Positions 56,855 to 64,000 of a stretch of 64,000 nucleotides of DNA are shown here, piece by piece. A model generated the notes under the pieces. The model saw only the letters and a list, made by a program, of their open reading frames with translations, was not told the origin of the DNA and did not search any database. The position numbers were made by a program, and so were the translations under genes. Source of the DNA: Lucinisca nassula (taxonomy: Eukaryota; Mollusca; Bivalvia; Lucinida; Lucinidae). The stretch is from NCBI GenBank assembly GCA_963580285.1, contig OY757013.1, forward strand, positions 151,827,900 to 151,891,899, given 5' to 3'. Position 1 is the stretch's first letter. Every line of letters begins with the position of its first letter.

Positions 56855-59405
56855 TGTTACATGTGGGTTTACGGCGTCCCGCAAACCCCCATGCTGACAA
56901 GACAACCGAGCGTGATCTCTGACAGGTGTACGGGCAGCTGTGGGGTAAGGCACAAGAAAGATGTTAAATGATTGACATGAATTATTTACAGTATCTACAT
57001 ACAACACTTACTAACACAAAACATCACAAATTGTTGCTTCTGTAGCCAACTCACGACGTCCGCTCCGAAGGCAAAACACTGTTCTGTGCTCGGAACGGGT
57101 GACGTGAATACCTACAGAAGCAAACAACAAAAACAACAAGAAAAACAAAAAAAGAAACAACACAAAACGCGACTGGCCAGTTTATAACTTTGGGGTGAAT
57201 CCCCCACTCGCGTGACACTTCTTCTCGCGAACTAGTAAAACTAGTCTATCAACATAATTGATTATCCTAGGATTAGCGATCACGTTTGCTGATCAGCCGT
57301 TTAGTGATCGTCCAAATAAGGTAAGTTGACCTCTTCCATGATCACATTTGTTTACAACGAACAATGATTTAGAAGAATCTGCTTCTATCCTGGTAGGCGC
57401 TGATTACGGCGGTCTGTCCGCCCTTGCTGGACCCTAACGCCTAGCGTCGTACCAGTACCTGCTGCTATGAAGCAGGGAGCAGCAGGTCACACATTGTTAT
57501 GCCTGCAAATTACGATAACGGGACTAGAAACGAGTCACAAAACATACATGCTATATCATGATCCCCCTCCCGGAGAAGTAAAAATATGTTCATGCATATA
57601 CCGTTATTGCGCATGCGCCGACCAGACATACAGGCTGATTAGTGCATGCGACAAATAACCGTACAGCAGAACTCAACTTGACTGTGCATCAAATTATCAG
57701 CACCCAGCGCTTGACACAATAATACTCAAAGTTCATGTTTCCTTACTGAGCACCACAGAAATCAATTAATGCTCACTACTACTGAGCATGATACTCATCA
57801 AATTTGTGCTCACTACATTATCACAAGTAAGAGGCAATTGAACAGACCACGCCTTTGCGCTACCTGGTCAGCTGCCAATTACAGGAAACATAACAATCTC
57901 TATTTCATATCCTTCTCCGCGACACGGCTCACAAATATAGCTATTCACAAATTTAATACATTAATAACAGATAGAAACTACAACAGAAGATTTTCATCTA
58001 TAATCTACAACATTTGTTAGTGTCTCATATGGGCCAACACTGTTTGCCGTAAATTCTCTCTATTTGGTAGGCACCCCGTCACAACCGTCCTCGCGACGCC
58101 GATGACGCAGCTGACGTCATCCCCGCCGCTCAGGCCGTTATGACGTGTGGCGACCAAATACTCCCACTTATCATCATCACGTTCTTTATATGTACATACA
58201 TGCACAAACTGAGTTATCAGACAAAAACGGCATCATTACAAAATGAACTCGTAATTCTTCTTGAACAAAATTATTTCTAATCAACGTGAACATGCTTGTA
58301 AAATAAAATTCATTACGGTTCATCATCACGGATAACCCAACAGGCTCTTGTATGAGTTTGCCCTGATGATGAAGATGTGGTTAAACCCGTCTTAAGTTTA
58401 CGTCCCCTCTACACCTAATATCATAATGGGACGGAACCACGGTTTTCTAACCACAGCCAGTCACAAGTCATGGATCAAACAAGTGACCCGGCGTTTATTA
58501 ATTACATTCTACAAAAGGGGTCTAAAAGCCTAAATGAATCTAGAATGAGCGGGTGTCCAAACTTTACGTCTCACCAACATCTAGGGTCAGCATGAGACAG
58601 GACCTCACTTAGAAAGACTCATTCTACTACTGGAGAAGCCTGGGATCGATCCTGCGACGTCTAGCTGGCAAAGCTAGTAGCCTAATCACTACAGGCCTCA
58701 ATAGTGAATTCAGAATAGGCTTCAGAAAGTTGGGGTATACTAGAAGTAAACCCCTCCAAAACCTACAAGCATGTTCATACAAAAATAATACTAAACATAG
58801 ATTAAACATACCTTTCAATATACTTTCTATTTCCCCGTCACAATGTTGTGTTTACTCTTTACAACTTGACCTGCTGCTAAGGTGTCCGCTTTTTTCAGGG
58901 TTTATATATCTATGAATACTACCGGAAAATCATGCCTACTCGTATTACCTTGCTTTGTTCGTGGGGAAGTGGAGATACCGGCCACAAACAAAGCCAGATA
59001 GCAAAATCGAGTAGATAATGGATTTGCCTTCAAATAGTATATTTCCCATAGGAAAAATTGATGAAACGACCCTATAATCAATGACATGACTCCTGTCAAA
59101 ACGAACACCCACACAACACGTGACGGGAATAAAAATCATATATGGCACAATTTGGCGGTTGGCGATTTTTAGGCAAATTCTATAGAACTCAGCCTTTTAG
59201 CGGCCCCCTGTATTGTAAAAACAGCTCTCTATAAACCACTCATGCATACATCGTATGATATGTGCATGACTTGTTCATGGAGCCGCATAGTTTGCGTACC
59301 ATATTTCACCCAAAATAATTCACTCACACCGCCCTACCATATATCTACTAAAATAATTTAGATGTGCATAAGCACCAGAGAGGTTTCCTATTCCATCTCG
59401 TAACA
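56855..59405 (-). repeat. LTR (3' LTR of the minus-strand element)
   Basis: Starts TGTTAC and ends GTAACA, a 6-bp inverted terminal repeat of the TG...CA type. Its first 234 bp are identical to the start of the other LTR at 63767. Directly beyond 59405 lies a pyrimidine-rich run on the plus strand, which is a purine tract AAAAGGGGAAACCTT on the element's strand. The 2,551 bp length is unusually long for an LTR and depends on that boundary. It contains a SINE-like insertion at 58552-58699. Confidence 0.7.
58552..58699 (-). mobile_element. tRNA-derived SINE-like element inside the LTR
   Basis: Minus-strand head GCCTGTAGTGATTAGGC, then a B-box-like GGATCGATCCC, followed by the 'gaggtcctgtctcatgctga' body. 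A partial relative is at 58392-58466. Confidence 0.5.
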
Positions 59406-59422
59406 AAGGTTTCCCCTTTTGG
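59406..59422 (-). other. Polypurine tract
   Basis: On the element strand it reads CCAAAAGGGGAAACCTT, immediately before the TGTTAC start of the 3' LTR. It is the expected plus-strand primer site. Confidence 0.65.
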
Positions 59423-59566
59423 AGAAAAAACAATCAGAAATGTTTTTTCTTTGTGTACAGAGATGGAACAGGATGAACCTATCTAAACAAGACAGCTATT
59501 TACACAACAACCGTGCGAAGAATTACCTACTAAGGTAGTCTGCCCCCAAATTTTCTTAAGTAAAAT

Positions 59567-62500
59567 TTAGCTAGTAAGCCAAGGTGGTTTGCCCCAGAAT
59601 TTTCCTGTTCCCCTGACACTCTGTTGTTTGTTAGAAAACGGATATCGTTTTAATCTTACTGGAGGTGGCCTTTCTGGCTTAACAGATTTGATTGATTTCA
59701 CAGGTTCTGACATAAATGTGGTACATATAATTTGGTCAGTTCGTCCTGGTACACTGGACAGTACGTCCGGGTATTCTTTTATCAACGTCTCTATTTCTTT
59801 ACGCTGATCCTGCGTTAACATTTCTGAAATATTGACGTCCTTAAACGTCTCTGGTTGCTTTGCAGTAGGAAAAGCGCAATCTTCCAATGAGAATTCGTCA
59901 ACGTCATCATTTTCAGTTGACTGAGTGGACTCTACAGATAGCAAGCAATGTGACGTCACATTTTGACGTTCCACATATTGCTTCAGTATGTTAGCGTGAT
60001 ATGTGTTAACATTTCCATTGACGTCAATCTTATAATCCATTCTGCTTACTACCTCAACCACTTCATAAGGACCTTTCCATTGAAGCAATAATTTATTACT
60101 GTCTGTCGGTAGTAACAACAGTACTTTGTCGCCGACGTCAAATTTACGCGACCTCGCGCCTTTATCATAATAAGCTTTCTGCTTAATCTGAACCTTCTTT
60201 AAATTATCACGCGCTAATTTGCATGTCTGCTCTAACCGTTCCCTAAGCTCAATAACGTATTGATACGTCGAAAGAACTTGCTCATCGCGTACCTCTTCAG
60301 CCCATAATTCTCTTAATATTGCCATTGGACCTCTGACGTTACGTCCATATAACAACTCAAAAGGGGAGTATCCTAAAGACTCTTGTGGGACTTCCCTTAC
60401 CGCAAATAATAAGGCTGGAAGATATTTATCCCAATCTTTTGGACGTTCAGCACACATGCGACGTAACATCTGCTTTAACGTAGCGTGGAAACGCTCTATC
60501 AGTCCGTTGCAAATTGGGTGTCTCGGACTACACGTTAACTGTTGAAGAGAAAGAAGTCTGCTGACTTCCTTCATTACCTCAGCAGTAAACTGTGATCCAC
60601 AATCAGTCAACATTTCATCAGGAATGCCAACCCTACTAAACATTTCAATAAGCGCTTCCGCGACACGTTCCGTCTCAATACTCGGTAAAGCTATCGCCTC
60701 TGGATACCTTGTCGCATAATCTATCATGGTTAAAATATACCGAGATTTCCTATCAGATCGAGGCTCAATTGGACCAACTATGTCCACTGCCACCCTCTTA
60801 AATGGCGTATCAATCAATGGCATTTTTCCTAGAGGTACTTTAGTGACCCGACCTTTCTGAATAGTTCTCTGACAAATATCACAAGATTTACAAAATCTAG
60901 CGACATCACCGCAAATACCGGGCCAGTAAAACTCAGTTACAACTCTATCCAATGTCTTCCTAATACCCATATGTCCAGACATAAGCGTTTCATGAGCCAG
61001 TTTCAACACCTTTCCTCGGAAACTTTGAGGGACCACAAGTTGGAAAGAGACTTTGTTACCCTTGGTGAACTCCCTATATGCCAACCCTTTTTTCTCAATA
61101 AACCTAGTTTCACCTCGGTTTAAACCACGACTCACAGTCTTATTCCCAGATACAACCCTTTTCCTGATGTTTTCCAAAGTTGGATCATCAACCTGAGCTT
61201 GCTTGAAAGCCTCCTTGTCATCGTTAATGATCTGATCGGGAACCTTAAGTTTTCTGTAAGGCTTCTCATCCTGCCTAGTTTGAGACCTAGTTACAGCCGC
61301 AGCTGAGAAATGAGACATATCAGGAAGTTTTGATCCATCAATGTTACCGATAACCAAATCGTACAACGTATCATCCATACACAAAGCTTCAGTTTTCCCA
61401 GTAAAAAAAGGACAATCAATGTCAATCATTGCCAAAGGATACCTTTGTGTGGATTCATCAATCAACGTAACATTTGATTCCTTCCCTATTAACTGACTAT
61501 CCGAAACCAAACTTCTCCGAACGACACAGCCTGTACACCCAGTATCTCTTAATACAACCACCTTTTTATTATTAACCAATCCTTGTGCCGTCGGTAACCT
61601 TGCCTTTAAGAAGTAACAGACACCTTCCCTAGTTTCCTTACTACACTCCTCCCTATCCGAAATCAAAGGATCACCAACCTTATTTTCAAAAATACTTCCA
61701 ATCTCATCACCTTTCCTAGTTACTTCCGTTTGACAAAAACTAACTTGGTGTGCTGCGCCACGTGGTGTGCTATTATTTTTACCGCGTCCGCGAAAAGACC
61801 CTCTAAAATTACCACGACCACGTGTATAACCACGACCTACATTCTGCGTATTCTCATTCTTAACCTGAGAACCTTGAGTCTCTACGCGCGTGTTAAAATT
61901 TTCTTTAACACCGCTATCCCCAACTCCAGTTGCTCCTACCTCTGCGCTATACAATTGTTTCCTGTCGGGGTTCTTAAAACATTTAATTGTTAAATGCCCC
62001 TTACCACATATGCTACACTTGATATCCGGTCTACCACTCGGTTTGTTCGAGTCAACTTTGTCCTGTTTACCCTGCGCTGCGCCTCTATTATCGCGTTGCC
62101 CCTTATTAATGCAACTATATACGCCCCCGCGCGCTTCTGCAAACAAATCTGCCTCCCTAGCCATTTCATCTAAATTACCAAACTGTTTTGGCTTCAGATG
62201 CACATACAGTTCTCTATTACATGACTCCAGGAACTGATCCCTTGCCATGAAATCACAGACAGCCGGAAAAGATTTTTCTATCTTTGCCATATTAAGCCAT
62301 TTTTCTAAATAACTTCTCAGTCTACTACTGAACTGTATGAACGTTTCTGATTTCTCGGGCCTACTATAACGAAACTGTTTCCTAAATCCGCGCTCTGTCA
62401 TGTCAAAATTCTTTAATAAAGCGTCCTTTAACTTTTCATAATCCGCCGCATCCTCATTTGACAACCGGTCATATACATCAAGTGCGCGCCCTTTGAGCAA

Positions 62501-63058
62501 TGCACTTAAATACGCGGCCCAAACACTCTTATCCCATTTATTAGCCGTAGCATATTTCTCAAACCTAGATAAATAACTATCCATTTTATCTTTACCCTCT
62601 TCAAAATAAGGTAACTTAGGATCCCGGGCATGCGCCACCTTCTCAGCGTTTTGCTTTTCAAATTCTAGCTCGAGCTTCGCTCTCTGCATTTCTAACTGAT
62701 TCCTTAATTCTTGGTGCTGTAGCTCAAACCCATGTTTTATTTTTTCTAAATGGGCCTCACTAATCTCTTTTGCCTCCCTTTCAGTCTTAATGCGTGCCAT
62801 TTCAAGTTCCTTATTAACATTCAACATAGCTAGTTCATGTGCCCTTTCCTTTTCCTTTTCCTCTAACTTAGCTAGTTCATGTACCCTTTCCTTTTCCTTT
62901 TCTTCAGACCTTAACCTTTCTAAATCCCTTTGCTCTTGCCTTTCTGCCCGCTCAATATCCTGCTGCTCTTTAACAAAACCTTGTAACTCCTTCCCCTCAT
63001 AACCTAAGTCCTTTCCCATTTGCATTAAACGCTCCATTATTGATAACGTAAATCTCAC
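59567..63058 (-). CDS. Gag-protease-integrase polyprotein with truncated RT start
   Basis: 1,163 codons in one open frame. The first ATG is at 63058; the Met at residue 8 (MERLMQMGKD) is an alternative start. Residues 25-145 form a highly charged coiled coil. Residues 150-310 are a Gag-like helical domain. Residues 348-360 form a CCHC-type knuckle (CSICGKGHLTIKC), followed by RG-rich sequence at 408-427. The protease motif is DTG at 505-507 (LRDTGCTGCVV). The integrase has a zinc-binding set His689, His696, Cys726, Cys729 and a catalytic triad Asp759, Asp819, Glu855 (D-D-35-E); the second Asp lies in TDCGSQF. A GPY/F module lies at 996-998. After it, residues 1077-1105 (ISEMLTQDQRKEIETL, then VPGRT) look like the linker and first strand of an RT, but the frame leaves the family at about 1145 and stops. 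No YxDD box or RNase H is present. The product could assemble particles and integrate, but would need RT in trans. Confidence 0.85.
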   Translation of the reverse strand: MRFTLSIMERLMQMGKDLGYEGKELQGFVKEQQDIERAERQEQRDLERLRSEEKEKERVHELAKLEEKEKERAHELAMLNVNKELEMARIKTEREAKEISEAHLEKIKHGFELQHQELRNQLEMQRAKLELEFEKQNAEKVAHARDPKLPYFEEGKDKMDSYLSRFEKYATANKWDKSVWAAYLSALLKGRALDVYDRLSNEDAADYEKLKDALLKNFDMTERGFRKQFRYSRPEKSETFIQFSSRLRSYLEKWLNMAKIEKSFPAVCDFMARDQFLESCNRELYVHLKPKQFGNLDEMAREADLFAEARGGVYSCINKGQRDNRGAAQGKQDKVDSNKPSGRPDIKCSICGKGHLTIKCFKNPDRKQLYSAEVGATGVGDSGVKENFNTRVETQGSQVKNENTQNVGRGYTRGRGNFRGSFRGRGKNNSTPRGAAHQVSFCQTEVTRKGDEIGSIFENKVGDPLISDREECSKETREGVCYFLKARLPTAQGLVNNKKVVVLRDTGCTGCVVRRSLVSDSQLIGKESNVTLIDESTQRYPLAMIDIDCPFFTGKTEALCMDDTLYDLVIGNIDGSKLPDMSHFSAAAVTRSQTRQDEKPYRKLKVPDQIINDDKEAFKQAQVDDPTLENIRKRVVSGNKTVSRGLNRGETRFIEKKGLAYREFTKGNKVSFQLVVPQSFRGKVLKLAHETLMSGHMGIRKTLDRVVTEFYWPGICGDVARFCKSCDICQRTIQKGRVTKVPLGKMPLIDTPFKRVAVDIVGPIEPRSDRKSRYILTMIDYATRYPEAIALPSIETERVAEALIEMFSRVGIPDEMLTDCGSQFTAEVMKEVSRLLSLQQLTCSPRHPICNGLIERFHATLKQMLRRMCAERPKDWDKYLPALLFAVREVPQESLGYSPFELLYGRNVRGPMAILRELWAEEVRDEQVLSTYQYVIELRERLEQTCKLARDNLKKVQIKQKAYYDKGARSRKFDVGDKVLLLLPTDSNKLLLQWKGPYEVVEVVSRMDYKIDVNGNVNTYHANILKQYVERQNVTSHCLLSVESTQSTENDDVDEFSLEDCAFPTAKQPETFKDVNISEMLTQDQRKEIETLIKEYPDVLSSVPGRTDQIICTTFMSEPVKSIKSVKPERPPPVRLKRYPFSNKQQSVRGTGKFWGKPPWLTS

Positions 63059-63746
63059 GTTACTATCAAAACCACTATAAACTGATCAGTTATGATCAGT
63101 GATGATTGAATGGGCTTAACTAAAACGTTAAGATATGTGTTATACGCGTTAATCTAACTAAAACGTTAGTTATTAAAGCACACGCGATTTGAAATGTCAA
63201 ATGCTTTCAGCACAGTATGACGTTGCGTACTGGTAGTCTAATATGACGTCATAAACTGACGACGTTTACAGTAAAATGCTACAATCCGAAGTTTTATCAC
63301 ATTACAAAACTCCGATCATAACAAGTCACCATTAATGTTTCTATTACGTCATACCTAACCTCAAGCCACTGCGTAAATATTAACGCTACCGTTATGTCAA
63401 CGTCAGTAAATTGTTAACGTCACTACGTCAGAACCATGTGTGGGTAAGATCAATTAGTAGCTCCAATTTAACTTAGTAGAATGTCAGGTAACACAATTAA
63501 GTGGGGTCTACTTAAATTTTTCGTTACCAAGAAAAAGTGGGGTTTGCCTTGCCTTCCTGCTCAGAAATTATCGACTTGTCAGTATCCATTCAGTTGAATA
63601 CATGGGTTTCGCACTTCATCAACGCAGGAAGGAAGATTCAAGTTAATTTCTAAATGTGGCTGTCAATACATTTTTTTTTTTTTTAAATTGATGATTCAGA
63701 GTATCAATGTGCTGTTCCACAGCCGGGAACACCAGCCAGAGATCAA
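63059..63746 (-). other. Internal leader of the LTR element
   Basis: Untranslated leader between the primer-binding site and the polyprotein. AT-rich with repeated AACGTTA-like words and a poly(T) tract near 63671. No ORF of note. Confidence 0.5.
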
Positions 63747-63764
63747 ATCCCACTTCTGACACCA
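63747..63764 (-). other. Primer-binding site, tRNA-Leu type
   Basis: On the element strand TGGTGTCAGAAGTGGGAT starts two bases after the 5' LTR. It is complementary to an 18-nt tRNA 3' end of the Leu type (...CCCACTxCTGACACCA). Confidence 0.75.
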
Positions 63765-63766
63765 AA

Positions 63767-64000
63767 TGTTACATGTGGGTTTACGGCGTCCCGCAAACCC
63801 CCATGCTGACAAGACAACCGAGCGTGATCTCTGACAGGTGTACGGGCAGCTGTGGGGTAAGGCACAAGAAAGATGTTAAATGATTGACATGAATTATTTA
63901 CAGTATCTACATACAACACTTACTAACACAAAACATCACAAATTGTTGCTTCTGTAGCCAACTCACGACGTCCGCTCCGAAGGCAAAACACTGTTCTGTG
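63767..64000 (-). repeat. LTR (5' LTR of the minus-strand element), truncated by window edge
   Basis: 234 bp visible and identical to 56855-57088. The remainder lies outside the window. Confidence 0.9.

Larger units (their letters stand above)
56855..64000 (-). mobile_element. Gmr1-like Ty3/Gypsy LTR retrotransposon, RT/RNase H deleted, cut by window edge
   Basis: Minus-strand element: 5' LTR from the window edge down to 63767, primer-binding site at 63747-63764, one long ORF at 63058-59567, polypurine tract at 59406-59422, 3' LTR at 59405-56855. The internal region is only 4,361 bp. Domain order in the ORF is gag-protease-integrase-start of RT, which is the order of the Gmr1 group and not of ordinary Gypsy elements. 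The RT and RNase H core is absent, so it is non-autonomous. Confidence 0.8.

Noticed and set aside
61730..63002. Plus-strand ORFs of 70-115 codons
   Set aside because: They are antisense shadows of the retrotransposon polyprotein.

Overview
The window reads as repeat-dense nuclear DNA of a mollusc, most likely a bivalve. The reasons are circumstantial. There are many roughly 150-170 bp tandem-repeat cassettes opening with 'gtctgtccgtccgt'-type sequence and closing with 'caggtgagcgatccagggc'-type ends, together with dense palindromic MITEs, Penelope-like and Gmr1-like retroelements, a mariner and LINE remnants. No bacterial or plasmid gene is present, and no tRNA, rRNA or CRISPR array was seen. 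Only one piece of ordinary host gene is convincing: two exons at about 51.2-51.7 kb with good splice sites, the second opening a 100-codon reading frame of a protein I do not recognise.

Layout. 0-17.9 kb: MITEs of at least five families (two end in TTAA), a decayed mariner (2881-4884) inside a hairpin repeat, and four tandem-repeat cassettes. 18.0-30.5 kb: the main object, a 12.4 kb insertion built from near-identical 2,275 bp units. About 3.4 units lie on the minus strand, joined head-to-head at 25,807/25,809 to about 2.0 units on the plus strand, and the whole is bracketed by one 13-17 bp target-site duplication. Each complete unit has a cluster of GC-rich palindromes, a TATA box, a hammerhead-ribozyme-like fold, an ORF like the N-terminal part of Penelope-like element (PLE) proteins, an overlapping GIY-YIG endonuclease ORF, a C2H2 zinc-finger ORF with an in-frame TAG and extension, and a polyadenylation signal. 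Reverse transcriptase is absent. 30.6-31.7 kb: a LINE RT relic. 32.7-33.3 kb: an array of 17-bp near-palindromes at 21-bp period. 34-40 kb: more cassettes and MITEs. 40.9-46.6 kb: one LINE split by a 3,391 bp terminal-inverted-repeat element and by a second element of about 1 kb. 47.9-50.1 kb: a long tandem cassette. 51.2-51.7 kb: host exons. 53.6-54.3 kb: an RTE-like LINE tail split by a 198 bp MITE that has the same ends as the 3,391 bp element. 56.9-64.0 kb: an LTR retrotransposon on the minus strand, running off the right edge, with domain order gag-protease-integrase-(start of RT) and the rest of RT/RNase H deleted.

How the parts may work together (inference). The 12.4 kb block looks like a multimeric insertion of a non-autonomous PLE. 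The ribozyme at each unit boundary would cut or circularise tandem RNA. The element keeps an endonuclease but would need RT supplied in trans. The LTR element likewise keeps gag, protease and integrase but needs RT in trans. Both look young: two substitutions were noticed between the PLE units, and the visible LTR sequence is identical over 234 bp.
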